The notes under the pieces were generated by a model that ran no database searches, had not been told where the DNA came from, and worked only from the letters and a program-made list of their open reading frames with translations. From assembly GCA_964598845.1 (NCBI GenBank), contig CAZRDM010000005.1, positions 55,637 to 119,636 on the forward strand: a stretch of DNA of 64,000 bases, written 5' to 3'. Shown one piece after another: positions 25,801-34,348 of the stretch. The position numbers were made by a program, and so were the translations under genes. Position 1 is the stretch's first letter; each line of letters starts with the position of its first letter. This DNA is from FEN-987 sp964598845. GTDB lineage: Archaea; Thermoproteota; Bathyarchaeia; 40CM-2-53-6.

Positions 25801-26409
25801 TCACTTTTTCGCTTTCTCGAATCTCGCCGCTACGTCGTCCCAGTTTGCGACCTTCCACCACTCGTCAACGTATTTTGCCCTGTCGTTCTTATAGGTCAAA
25901 TAGTATGCATGCTCCCAAACGTCGAGTCCGAGGAGTATTGGGAGTTGGGCGAGGTGCATGAAGTTCTGCTTTTCGATTTGTGTGAGGACGAGTTGGTCGG
26001 TGGTGTTGTCGTAGAGTAGGAGTGCCCACCCTGAGCCTTCAACAGTCTTCGCTGCGTCCGAGAATTGCTGTTTGAACTTATCAAAGCCGATAAAATCCTG
26101 CCTTATCCTATCTGCTATGGCCCCGCCCGGGGTCCCTCCTCCCTTACCGGGTGGCGCCATGTTGGGCCAGAAGATGCTGTGAAGTACGTGTCCGTCCAAG
26201 TTGAAACTGAAGTCTCTCAGTACGGCCCTCATGTCGACCTGCAGTTCTCCTTTCCTAGCTTTGTCTAGTTTTTCGAGAGCAGCGTTTGCTCCGGTAACGT
26301 ATGCAGCATGATGCTTGTCGTGGTGGAGTCGCATGATCTCCTCGGAGATTACTGGTTCAAGTGCATTGTAGTTGTAAGGCAAATCCGGAAGAGTATATTT
26401 CTGCGGCAT
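25801..26409 (-). CDS. sodA: Superoxide dismutase (Fe/Mn)
   Basis: A 202-residue Fe/Mn superoxide dismutase with all metal ligands visible: H29 in LHHDKHHAAYV, H77 in GHVLHSIFW, and D163 and H167 in GLDVWEHAYY. Length and ending DVAARFEKAKK are normal, so the gene appears functional. Its last ~32 codons, just after the H167 motif, are duplicated in diverged form at 24.7 kb beyond a homing endonuclease gene. The present C-terminus may therefore have arrived with that element. Its presence indicates exposure to oxygen. A TATA-like AGTTTATGAG lies about 35 bp upstream of the ATG. Confidence 0.95.
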   Translation of the reverse strand: MPQKYTLPDLPYNYNALEPVISEEIMRLHHDKHHAAYVTGANAALEKLDKARKGELQVDMRAVLRDFSFNLDGHVLHSIFWPNMAPPGKGGGTPGGAIADRIRQDFIGFDKFKQQFSDAAKTVEGSGWALLLYDNTTDQLVLTQIEKQNFMHLAQLPILLGLDVWEHAYYLTYKNDRAKYVDEWWKVANWDDVAARFEKAKK

Positions 26410-26509
26410 GGCCTCTGCACGTAAACCGCATCTCTCATAAACTTTTCATCGACCAAAAATGTTGCGAGCTAGGGACAAGTCGCTCGGCAGGAATGGCATT
26501 TGCGAAAGT

Positions 26510-26917
26510 CTAGACTAGTTGCTTCACTTCCTCTGTAATAGCCTGTCCGAGATATCCGTAAACTCCGAGCTTGAGTACCTTCAACCCTAGGAGTGCGCAT
26601 TTGATTCTCGTCGGCCCGGGGTCGATTCCCATGAGATCTAGAACGTCAGCTTTTCCTAGCGCCTTGACCTCATCTAGCGTCTTACCTTTAACAACTTCAG
26701 TCAACATCGAAGCTGAAGCTTGACTGATAGCACACCCTTTGCCTTTGAACCGTAAGTCCTCTATCTTACCATCCTTGATTTTGAGTTGCATCTCGATTAT
26801 GTCACCGCAGAGAGGGTTCGTGTCCTTTACGCGAACGTCTGCATCAAGAAGGTCGCCAAAGTTTCGCGGATTCCTATAGTAATCCAGTATGATATCTTTG
26901 TAGATGTCCGAACTCAT
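26510..26917 (-). CDS. sufU: SufU/IscU-type iron-sulfur scaffold
   Basis: A 135-residue IscU-family protein that accepts sulfur from the cysteine desulfurase and helps assemble or relay Fe-S precursors. The three conserved Cys are present: NPLCGD, GKGCAIS and IKCALL. The lack of the IscU LPPVK motif and the partner SufS indicate the SufU class. It starts in a 4-bp overlap with sufS, so the two are translationally coupled. Confidence 0.93.
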   Translation of the reverse strand: MSSDIYKDIILDYYRNPRNFGDLLDADVRVKDTNPLCGDIIEMQLKIKDGKIEDLRFKGKGCAISQASASMLTEVVKGKTLDEVKALGKADVLDLMGIDPGPTRIKCALLGLKVLKLGVYGYLGQAITEEVKQLV

Positions 26918-28158
26918 GAGCCGAATAGCTTCCTTGCTTTCTCCAAGGCATTGATGAAGACATCTACCTCATCCTTTGTGTTATAGACGTAGAAGCTGGC
27001 TCTCGACATGGCTGGGACGCCCAAGAATTCCATGAGAGGCTGCGCGCAATGGTGGCCTGATCTGATAGCGATTCCTTCCTCATCTAGTATGGTGGCGAGG
27101 TCGTGAGCGTGAATCTCTCCAAGATTGAACGAGATTACACCCACTCTCTGGTCTACGCTTCTTGGTCCATAGGTTACAACTCCCCTAACTTCAGACATTC
27201 TACGAAGCGCGTAATCTGTGATCTCCATTTCGTGGTCATGAATATTTCTCATTCCAATCTTGCGAAGATAGTCGATGGCGGCCCCGAGTCCAATAGCCCC
27301 TGCAATATTGGGGGTACCAGCTTCGAATTTGTACGGCAAGTCCTTCCATGACGCTCCCGTTGTGTGCACTTCTGTGATCATCTCTCCGCCTCCCAGGAAC
27401 GGCGGCATTTTCTCCAGGTGCTCTCTCTTTCCGTAGAGAACCCCTATCCCCGTTGGACCCATCATCTTGTGACCTGAGAAGGCCAAGAAGTCGGAATCAA
27501 TCTCCTTAACATCAACGCGCATGTGCGGGACAGATTGAGCGGCGTCCACTAGGCAAAGGGCACCGAAACGATGCGCAAGTCTAGCGATATCTCTGATTGA
27601 ATTGACTGTTCCAAGAACGTTGGAGGCGTGGGTCATGCAGACAATCTTGGTCTTTTCATCGATCAATCCGTGGATATCATCTTTTCGAAGGTGTCCCTCC
27701 TCATCTATTTTGACGTATTCAACCTGTGCGCCCTTCTCTTGGGCCAGAAGCTGCCAGGGAACAATGTTGCTGTGGTGTTCCATGATCGTAAGGACTATCT
27801 TGTCTCCCTTGGCAATGTTGGCGCGCCCCCAAGACCAGGCGACTAGGTTAATTGCTTCCGTTGCGTTCCTAAGGAAAATGATTTCCTCGGTGTGACTTAC
27901 ATTAACAAGCTTGGCAACCTTCTCGCGTGCCTCCTCATAGGCGACGGTCGCTTCTTCGGCTAATTTATGAATTCCACGGTGGATGTTTGCGTTGTAATTC
28001 CGATAGTAGTTGTCCAGCGCTTCAATGACGGCATTGGGTTTCTGAGACGTGGCGGCGTTATCAAAGTAGATGAGCGGTTTACCGCTAACCTGTCGCCTGA
28101 GGACTGGGAAGTCTTCCCGTATCTTTGGAATGTTAATCGCTGTCAGTTTCTCAACCAA
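26914..28158 (-). CDS. sufS: Cysteine desulfurase SufS
   Basis: A 414-residue class II cysteine desulfurase that takes sulfur from cysteine for Fe-S clusters. PLP Lys lies in AFSGHKMMGPTGIGVLYG, the active-site Cys in RSGHHCAQPLME, and the cofactor His in MEHHSNIVPW. It has its own promoter region upstream (28159-28215): a TATA box CTTTATAT on the minus strand followed by the palindrome at 28189-28202. The scaffold gene sufU follows directly. Confidence 0.95.
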   Translation of the reverse strand: MVEKLTAINIPKIREDFPVLRRQVSGKPLIYFDNAATSQKPNAVIEALDNYYRNYNANIHRGIHKLAEEATVAYEEAREKVAKLVNVSHTEEIIFLRNATEAINLVAWSWGRANIAKGDKIVLTIMEHHSNIVPWQLLAQEKGAQVEYVKIDEEGHLRKDDIHGLIDEKTKIVCMTHASNVLGTVNSIRDIARLAHRFGALCLVDAAQSVPHMRVDVKEIDSDFLAFSGHKMMGPTGIGVLYGKREHLEKMPPFLGGGEMITEVHTTGASWKDLPYKFEAGTPNIAGAIGLGAAIDYLRKIGMRNIHDHEMEITDYALRRMSEVRGVVTYGPRSVDQRVGVISFNLGEIHAHDLATILDEEGIAIRSGHHCAQPLMEFLGVPAMSRASFYVYNTKDEVDVFINALEKARKLFGS

Positions 28159-28188
28159 CAGTTAGACCAGCGTGAAGGGGCCCCTAGC

Positions 28189-28202
28189 ATAACATATGTC
28201 AT
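28189..28202 (-). promoter_or_regulatory. sufS promoter palindrome
   Basis: The plus strand reads ATAACATATGTCAT, an imperfect palindrome around CATATG with half-sites TAACA and TGTCA. On the coding (minus) strand it lies directly after the TATA box CTTTATAT (28207-28214) and before the expected start point near 28184. This is the position where a bound repressor would block initiation. The same element type recurs at sufB, sufC, nuoB and a Cys-rich regulator gene. Confidence 0.6.
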
Positions 28203-28215
28203 AACGATATAAAGT

Positions 28216-28428
28216 CTATAGCCAGAACCCGACCCATGTTTTCATATTACGCTCGCAGCGCTTTGGTACGATCCCGCTGTCTCTTGATTCAAACTGTCGA
28301 TTGCAGTTCTGGCATTGAAAGGTGAAAACATGTTTGAAGTCGCCTTTACTCCAGACTCTGCTGTGACTTTCTAGGATCAGATGACCTTTGCACTGTGTGC
28401 ACTTCACAGAATCATCTTCGAATATCAT
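28216..28428 (-). CDS. Small zinc-ribbon protein (70 aa)
   Basis: A 70-residue protein with two CxxC knuckles, CTQCKGHLI and CQNCNRQF, separated by 27 residues, as expected for a single zinc or Fe-S ribbon. It has a basic, aromatic C terminus and no other domain. It starts 2 bp after the stop of an even smaller ribbon gene and lies inside the suf cluster between sufD and sufS on the same strand. Function is unknown; metal handling or a suf accessory role is inferred from position only. Confidence 0.65.
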   Translation of the reverse strand: MIFEDDSVKCTQCKGHLILESHSRVWSKGDFKHVFTFQCQNCNRQFESRDSGIVPKRCERNMKTWVGFWL

Positions 28429-28430
28429 GG

Positions 28431-28553
28431 TTAGCAGAGCGCGGTTAGGCTTCCATCCACTTCCGGTCTGAATACTCCTCTACATTCTTGGCATTGCGGG
28501 TACGGGGACAGATGCTCCAAGGTCAATCTGGAATTGCAGAATGAACACTCCAT
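28431..28553 (-). CDS. Very short zinc-ribbon protein (40 aa)
   Basis: A short reading frame starts at an ATG (28553) with an in-frame TGA just before it and ends with TAA at 28431. It encodes MECSFCNSRLTLEHLSPYP followed by QCQECRGVFRPEVDG and a short tail: two CxxC pairs spaced as in a ribbon. It ends 2 bp before the next ribbon gene, so they look like a pair. Too short to be sure, but the matching motif in its neighbour supports it. Confidence 0.5.
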   Translation of the reverse strand: MECSFCNSRLTLEHLSPYPQCQECRGVFRPEVDGSLTALC

Positions 28554-28748
28554 TTCGGTTCACAGATCTTGCCGTGAACTTGGGCAAGCAGATAACCGGA
28601 CAGATGCTCAGAAGACCCTTTCTCAGAGAGCAATGAAAGTAGAGATCTGGGAGCCCTCGGAAACGGATGAAGATAAAACAGAGAGAAGGCACAGGGAACC
28701 GCATGATGCTGATGTGCTGAGAGAAGGGGGTAATACAGGTAGGCACTC

Positions 28749-30170
28749 TTAGCGGTACTTGTAATGGCCTTCGAATATGTCGCTAGTTTTCCGCACTTCT
28801 TCTTCGTAGTACTCGTCTTCGAAGGCAGGAATCGTTAGAGATGCGTCGAAATCGTATATCCCGGACCATTTGAGGTCTATCATTCTTCTGATCCGTTTTG
28901 CGACCTGAATTACGGGGATTCGCTCCACTACGGGTTCAAAGAATCCGACAACGATGAGCTTCTTAGCTTCGTCTTCCGGCAGGCCTCTCGACATCAGATA
29001 GAAGATCTGCTCCTCATTGATCTGAGCGACTGAGGCCGAGTGTGTGGCTTTGACTTCGTTTGTTTCGATTTCTAGTCCGGGGATTGCATCGGCGCGTGCG
29101 TCCTTGCCGAGTATCATGGCGTGTTCCGCGAGGTAGGCACGTGAATTTTTGGCGTTCTTCTCGATTCTGATCATTCCCTTGAAGAGTGAGCGGGCTTTAT
29201 CTCTTACGACCCCTTTCGAAACGGCGTGGCCGCTAGTGTTCGGACCAACGTGTGTTATGTTCGAGACTGTATCGAAACGTTGGGCCCCTGTTCCAAAGAC
29301 GACCTCGATATTCTCGGAGGATGCGCCCTCATGTTTCATTACACTTTCTAGGCGCGACCGAGTATAGGCGCCCCCCAGCTGTCCCGACGACCAAACAATG
29401 CTGCTGTTCCGCTCTCCGATGGACTTCTTGTTGATGAATATGTTGAAGTTGGAGGCCAAGTTGTTTATGCTTGCATAGGTTACATCCGCATCATCGTGCA
29501 GGTGAACCTCGGAAAGTCCGCTCAAGGTTGATCTCATAAGCTGTCCCGCTAGGCGTGTGGAATATACTTCCTCAAGGAGCGTGAACTTGCTTCGGCTTTC
29601 TGCAACGATAAGGTTCTGGGCGAAGAGGCCGCATCCCTCTGAGTCTAATACGGTTACATGTCTGAAGGGTAAGGTCACCTCTATGCCCTCCGGGACCTTG
29701 AGGAAGAAACCTGTTGTGAATAGGGCGTTGTTTAGTGCTGCGAACTTGTCATCTTCAGGAAGTATCGCCTTCCCAAGGAAGTAGCTTCGGAAGAATTCTG
29801 GTTCCTCATGAATGGCGGTGCTGATGTCTGTGAATTTCACTCCTTCTCTTCGGAGGGCCTCAGGAACCTCTGCTTGGACAGTCTTCCCTTCGATCTGGTA
29901 AAGTGTAATCGCCCTATCGGATTTGAGTTTGCTGATGGCACTCTCAGCTTTGGCTTGAGATGGCTCGGGGAAGCCCAGGTTCAATGATTCTAGGTCAATG
30001 CCGCTGAGATCAACATATTTTGTGTAAAGCCGTGAGATTTCGAAGGGGAGTTTCCGGAACACGTCTAATGATTTGCCTCGAAATTCTCGCAACCATCCAG
30101 GTTCCTGTTTGGAATCTGAGATCTCCTTCACAGACTGCTCGTTCGCTTGTGTCATTCTTAATTCGGACAT
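28749..30170 (-). CDS. sufD: Fe-S assembly protein SufD
   Basis: A 473-residue beta-helix protein of the SufB/SufD family, partner of SufB and the ATPase SufC. It lacks the SufB-specific Cys-containing stretch and is the more divergent member. The core RVHLHDDADVTYASINN-like region (SEVHLHDDADVTYASIN), the DARADAIPGLEIETNEVKAT motif with the conserved His downstream, and the C-terminal EDEAKKLIVVGFFEP are typical. It follows sufB by 63 bp. Confidence 0.92.
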   Translation of the reverse strand: MSELRMTQANEQSVKEISDSKQEPGWLREFRGKSLDVFRKLPFEISRLYTKYVDLSGIDLESLNLGFPEPSQAKAESAISKLKSDRAITLYQIEGKTVQAEVPEALRREGVKFTDISTAIHEEPEFFRSYFLGKAILPEDDKFAALNNALFTTGFFLKVPEGIEVTLPFRHVTVLDSEGCGLFAQNLIVAESRSKFTLLEEVYSTRLAGQLMRSTLSGLSEVHLHDDADVTYASINNLASNFNIFINKKSIGERNSSIVWSSGQLGGAYTRSRLESVMKHEGASSENIEVVFGTGAQRFDTVSNITHVGPNTSGHAVSKGVVRDKARSLFKGMIRIEKNAKNSRAYLAEHAMILGKDARADAIPGLEIETNEVKATHSASVAQINEEQIFYLMSRGLPEDEAKKLIVVGFFEPVVERIPVIQVAKRIRRMIDLKWSGIYDFDASLTIPAFEDEYYEEEVRKTSDIFEGHYKYR

Positions 30171-30233
30171 TGAACCAGGCCGACCTCTGGATGGTTGAGG
30201 TGTGGACGATGGAGGAAGAAAAATAGGGCTTTC

Positions 30234-31637
30234 TTATCCGACTGAGCCAGCCATCTCCAATTGAATTAGTCTGTTCAGTTCGATGGCGTATTCCATGGGT
30301 AGTTCTTTCGTGAAGGGTTCCATGAAACCCATCACGATCATGCTCAATGCTTCTTGCTCCGAGAGGCCCCGTGACATGAGGTAGAACAACTGGTCTTCAC
30401 CGATTTTGCCCACCGTCGCCTCATGGGTTACGGTTGCGTCGTCTTCATTGATCTCATTGTAGGGGTAGGTATCAGTCCTCGAATATTCGTCAAGAAGCAA
30501 AGCGTCGCATCTGACAGTTGACTTCACAGCTTTTGCTCCCCTTGCCACGTGTAGTAGGCCACGGTAGGTTGTTCGGCCTCCATCTTTGGACACCGATTTG
30601 GAGGTGATTCTAGATGTCGTGTAAGGAGCTAGGTGTACTACCTTTCCTCCAGCGTCTTGGTGTTGATTTTTTCCCGCGAAGGCGACTGAGAGGATTTCCC
30701 CCTTTGCTCTTGGTCCGAGCAGGTAAATTGATGGATACTTCATTGTTAACTTGCTGCCAATGTTTCCGTCCACCCATTCTACAGTGGCATTTTGGTGAGC
30801 GTAGGCCCGTTTCGTGACAAGGTTGTAGACATCATTGGACCAGTTCTGGATAGTTGTGTAACGCATGTAAGCACCGGGCTTTGCGATGATCTCGACAACT
30901 GCTGAGTGTAGCGAGTCGGTCGAGTAGATGGGTGCAGTGCATCCTTCGATGTAGTGCACGCGACTGTTCTTGTCAGCTATGATCAGGGTACGCTCAAACT
31001 GGCCCATATTCTGCGAGTTGATCCGGAAGTACGCTTGCAGAGGCACCTCTACATTGACGCCTTCTGGAACGTAGATGAAACTGCCACCGCTCCAGACAGC
31101 ACTATTGAGGGCAGCGAACTTGTTATCCTCCGGAGGGATCACCGTACCAAAGTATTTCTTCACAATGTCTGGATACTCGCGAACCGCGGTATCGGTATCT
31201 GTGAAGATGACACCTTTCTTCGCGAGGTCTTGCCTTAGGCTATGGTAGACTACCTCAGACTCGTACTGGGCGCCTACTCCCCCAAGGAACTTCCTTTCGG
31301 CTTCGGGGATTCCGAGTTTCTCGAAGGTTTCCTTGATGTATGGAGGAACATCCTCCCAGGATTGGCTCTTTTTCTCAGTTGGGCTGGCATAGTATCGCAT
31401 TTCGTCGAAGTCGAGCTTGGTGAGATCGCCACCCCACATGGGTAGTGGTCTCTTCACGAAGTGATCGTATGCTCGCAACCTGAACTGGCGCATCCAGTCA
31501 GGTTCCTTCTTGATTCCGGAAATCTGTTCAACAATTTCCCTGCTGAGGCCCTTCGGGAACTTGTACTGATAATCGGAATCCGGATGGCTGAAGTCATACT
31601 TGGTATAATCAATCTCGAGTGTCTGCTTTGTCGCCAT
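30234..31637 (-). CDS. sufB: Fe-S assembly protein SufB
   Basis: A 467-residue SufB, the scaffold on which SufBCD builds [4Fe-4S] clusters. Diagnostic parts are DEMRYYASPTEK, EDNKFAALNSAVWSGGSFIY, the VHYIEGCTAP strand with the conserved Cys, KSTVRCDALLLDEYSRTDT and ISTHEATVGKI-like VTHEATVGKIGEDQLFYL. Its promoter shows TTTATAA on the minus strand overlapped by the palindrome near 31660. Confidence 0.95.
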   Translation of the reverse strand: MATKQTLEIDYTKYDFSHPDSDYQYKFPKGLSREIVEQISGIKKEPDWMRQFRLRAYDHFVKRPLPMWGGDLTKLDFDEMRYYASPTEKKSQSWEDVPPYIKETFEKLGIPEAERKFLGGVGAQYESEVVYHSLRQDLAKKGVIFTDTDTAVREYPDIVKKYFGTVIPPEDNKFAALNSAVWSGGSFIYVPEGVNVEVPLQAYFRINSQNMGQFERTLIIADKNSRVHYIEGCTAPIYSTDSLHSAVVEIIAKPGAYMRYTTIQNWSNDVYNLVTKRAYAHQNATVEWVDGNIGSKLTMKYPSIYLLGPRAKGEILSVAFAGKNQHQDAGGKVVHLAPYTTSRITSKSVSKDGGRTTYRGLLHVARGAKAVKSTVRCDALLLDEYSRTDTYPYNEINEDDATVTHEATVGKIGEDQLFYLMSRGLSEQEALSMIVMGFMEPFTKELPMEYAIELNRLIQLEMAGSVG

Positions 31638-31658
31638 CGGTTGTCACGGGCAGTCGAT

Positions 31659-31672
31659 ATGACATACGTTAT
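31659..31672 (-). promoter_or_regulatory. sufB promoter palindrome
   Basis: The plus strand reads ATGACATACGTTAT. It overlaps the downstream end of the TATA box (minus-strand TTTATAA, 31669-31675), 22 bp before the sufB ATG. The half-sites TGACA and (rev) TAACG fit the element seen at sufS and sufC. Confidence 0.6.
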
Positions 31673-31683
31673 AAATGTTCCTT

Positions 31684-32475
31684 TCAAACAACAGTCGCGG
31701 CCGTTGCTTCACGTTCGATCCATGCGTATCCTTTCTCTTCAAGCAGCTCAGCCAACTCAGGTCCACCGGACTTGAATATGTGTCCATCCACCATCACATG
31801 CACGAATTGGGGTTTGATGTATTTGAGAATCCTCTGATAGTGCGTTATCAAGAGCACCCCCATGTTCGGACCAGCAATACGCGCAACAACCTCAGCTACT
31901 TTCCGAACGGCGTCGATGTCCAAACCTGAATCTGTCTCATCCATGATAGCTATCGCTGGCTCGAGTATAGCCATTTGAAGAATTTCGGAACGCTTCTTCT
32001 CTCCACCTGAGAATCCTTCATTCAGATACCGCTTCGCGAACTCAGGATCCATACCTACTTCCTTCAGCTTCTCCTCAAGCTTCTTCCTGAAAGCGATGGC
32101 CGAAATCATTTCTCCGCCTATCCCGCCTTTCATCTGTGCATCTCCATGGACTGCCCGGTAGGCGGATCGCAGGAACTGGGCGAGCGGGACGCCGGATATT
32201 TCGAGTGGATATTGGAACGCGAGGAAAAGGCCTCTCTTGGCGCGCTGGTCAGGGGGTAGATCTGCGATGCTTTCTCCGTTGACGAGAATGTCGCCGCTAC
32301 CCACCTTGTACTTGGGATGACCCATCAATGTGTTTGCTAGGGTGCTCTTTCCAGATCCATTGGGCCCCATCACCGCGTGTATCTCGCCTTGAGATACCTT
32401 CAGGTTGACTCCTTTCAGAATTGGCTTACCTTCGATACTGACGTGCAAATCCCTGATCTCGAGTGTGGTTGGCAT
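31684..32475 (-). CDS. sufC: Fe-S assembly ATPase SufC
   Basis: A 263-residue ABC-type ATPase with Walker A GPNGSGKST, signature FSGGEKKRSE and Walker B AIAIMDETDSGLD. SufC drives conformational change of the SufB/SufD pair. It is first in the run sufC-sufB-sufD and has its own promoter, with the palindrome at 32531-32542 next to a TATA box CTTAAATA. Confidence 0.96.
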   Translation of the reverse strand: MPTTLEIRDLHVSIEGKPILKGVNLKVSQGEIHAVMGPNGSGKSTLANTLMGHPKYKVGSGDILVNGESIADLPPDQRAKRGLFLAFQYPLEISGVPLAQFLRSAYRAVHGDAQMKGGIGGEMISAIAFRKKLEEKLKEVGMDPEFAKRYLNEGFSGGEKKRSEILQMAILEPAIAIMDETDSGLDIDAVRKVAEVVARIAGPNMGVLLITHYQRILKYIKPQFVHVMVDGHIFKSGGPELAELLEEKGYAWIEREATAATVV

Positions 32476-32520
32476 GCTGTTTCACATCTTTCTCTGAAGG
32501 CGAACAGAGGCATTTGACGT

Positions 32521-32543
32521 TATTTAAGTATGACGTATGTCAT
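32521..32543 (-). promoter_or_regulatory. sufC promoter with palindrome
   Basis: The TATA box reads CTTAAATA on the minus strand (32521-32528). Directly upstream of it is TGACGTATGTCA (32531-32542), the closest of these sites to a perfect dyad. It would cover the TFB recognition element, so the protein could also act as an activator or repressor there. The gene starts 46 bp downstream. Confidence 0.6.
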
Positions 32544-32721
32544 GACATTCTCAGTTTCCCAACTCAGAATGGGAGAGGAGCAGACTTCCGGTAGGGACCG
32601 CGCTTACGTTTTCTTGCCTTTGTCTTTTTTTCGATTTGAGATCCAAGCTCGTCTTCCAAGTCGCGCATCAGTAATCTGCCACTGTTCAGGGCCAAACTGC
32701 GATTTCAGTCTTCGCAAAGGG

Positions 32722-33192
32722 TCATTTCGCTTTCTCGATCTTCGCGAGTCGTTCGTACTTGACGCCTCTATCGCCTTCAATCACGGAACGGTACTCACCG
32801 ATACTCGCTGGTCGCTGGGACATGCGATGCGGACTCCAGATCAGTAGCTCGCGATCGTATTCAGCGAGCTCGTAGTCGGGTGTATAATCCAAAGCCGCCG
32901 TCGGGCAATATTCTGTGCAAAAGTGGCAAAAACAGCATCGAGCGTACCAGTATTGCGGGAAGCGTCTCTCGGGATTCTGTGGATATTCCTTATCGTCAGT
33001 CACAGGGACCATGCTAATGCAGCGTTCTGGGCAGATCCATGCGCAGATTCCGCATCCTGTGCATTTATCCATGTAGAGCAAGTGTCTCCCGCGGAATCCC
33101 TTTGGAAGCTGAACCTTCTGGTAGGGGTACTTGACTGTGAAAGTAAGTTTGAAGATATGTTTGATTCCTTCAACCATCGCTGCTAGTACCAT
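32722..33192 (-). CDS. nuoI: Complex I-like subunit I (two [4Fe-4S])
   Basis: A 156-residue ferredoxin-like subunit with the two cluster motifs CTGCGICAWICPERC and CCFCHFCTEYCPTAA. It carries electrons inside the peripheral arm of complex I or the related F420H2 dehydrogenase. It follows nuoD by 16 bp. No nuoH gene lies between them, unlike many complete clusters. Confidence 0.93.
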   Translation of the reverse strand: MVLAAMVEGIKHIFKLTFTVKYPYQKVQLPKGFRGRHLLYMDKCTGCGICAWICPERCISMVPVTDDKEYPQNPERRFPQYWYARCCFCHFCTEYCPTAALDYTPDYELAEYDRELLIWSPHRMSQRPASIGEYRSVIEGDRGVKYERLAKIEKAK

Positions 33193-33208
33193 ATTCTGCC
33201 TGAGCCTC

Positions 33209-34348
33209 CTATCGGTCCGCCTCCACCGGCCAGTAGTCTAAGCTACCGTAGATGATTGGCATGTCTGCGACGTGCACATTGCGAATCAGATAGGGAAGCG
33301 CAGTCAGGTTTCGGAATGAGCCGTTCATTATCTTGACCCGGTATGGTTTGTCGCTGTTATCTGCGATGACCATGACAGAGTATTCGCCTCGTGATGACTC
33401 GACGCGGCCCGTTGCTTCACCTTCGGGTGCGATGATGGGGGCCTTTCGTGCGATTGGTCCTCTAGGTATCTTCTTCAGGGCTTGTCGGATGATGCTGACG
33501 CTCTGTTTCATCTCTTCGAATCTCACTAAGAAGCGTGCATAGGAGTCGCCTTCTTCGAATGTGGGAATCTCGAAATCGAGATCAGGGTAGGCTCCATAGG
33601 GTTCCACCTTTCGAACATCATACTTGACTCCGGAAGCTCGCAAAACTGGCCCCGCGACTCCTAGCTTTATCGCGTCTTCTCGCGAGAGAACGCCAATCCC
33701 CTTTGCCCTCGCTACTACAAGCGGGTTGCGCAAGAAGATCCGGTCGTATTCGATAAGCCGTTTCTCGAAGTAGTCGAGCAACTCGGTGAGTCGGTCTTCA
33801 AATCCAAAGGGGAGGTCACGTCTCGGACCTCCGGGAGGAAGGAATGAGTATGTAAGGCGGGCGCCTGTCAACCATTCAGCGAGTTCTAGGAACAAGTCGC
33901 GGTCCCCGAAAGCCCACATGAAAATCGTTGTGTGACCGGAAAAGACGCCTGCATTAATTGCAAGCCAATATAGGTGGCTGCAGATGCGGTTCATCTCAGC
34001 AGCAATAGTTGCAATGTATTTCCCTCTGGGCGGCACTTGGACGTCTTGGAGTTCTTCGACAGACAGCACGTAAGCCCAGTTCAGGTGGATCGCATCAATA
34101 ATACAGGGCCTTTCAAGGTGTGGAATGTTGCTGACGTAGTTCCGGTATTCGGCAATCTTCTCGCACCCTCGATGCACGTAACCTATGTCCGGATCTACAC
34201 TGACGATGTAGTCTCCGTCCACACGTATGAGCATCCGAAAGTGCCCTGAACCAGGATGCTGGGGGCCAACGGAAACGTCGAGGGTTGATGGTACGCTAGT
34301 CTTGGAGACGGTGATGCTTGGCGCCGGCGGGTTTGCACTTGTCGTCAT
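33209..34348 (-). CDS. nuoD: Complex I-like subunit D (49 kDa type)
   Basis: A 379-residue subunit that with NuoB forms the quinone-binding site. GPQHPGSGHFRM, VHRGCEKIAEYR and the ending YGSLDYWPVEADR are typical. The paired N- and C-terminal CxxC of [NiFe] hydrogenases are missing, so this is a complex I type, not a group 4 hydrogenase. It overlaps nuoC by 4 bp. Confidence 0.94.
   Translation of the reverse strand: MTTSANPPAPSITVSKTSVPSTLDVSVGPQHPGSGHFRMLIRVDGDYIVSVDPDIGYVHRGCEKIAEYRNYVSNIPHLERPCIIDAIHLNWAYVLSVEELQDVQVPPRGKYIATIAAEMNRICSHLYWLAINAGVFSGHTTIFMWAFGDRDLFLELAEWLTGARLTYSFLPPGGPRRDLPFGFEDRLTELLDYFEKRLIEYDRIFLRNPLVVARAKGIGVLSREDAIKLGVAGPVLRASGVKYDVRKVEPYGAYPDLDFEIPTFEEGDSYARFLVRFEEMKQSVSIIRQALKKIPRGPIARKAPIIAPEGEATGRVESSRGEYSVMVIADNSDKPYRVKIMNGSFRNLTALPYLIRNVHVADMPIIYGSLDYWPVEADR

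Noticed and set aside
33209..34348. [NiFe] hydrogenase large subunit
   Set aside because: The paired CxxC nickel ligands are missing; the C terminus matches NuoD.
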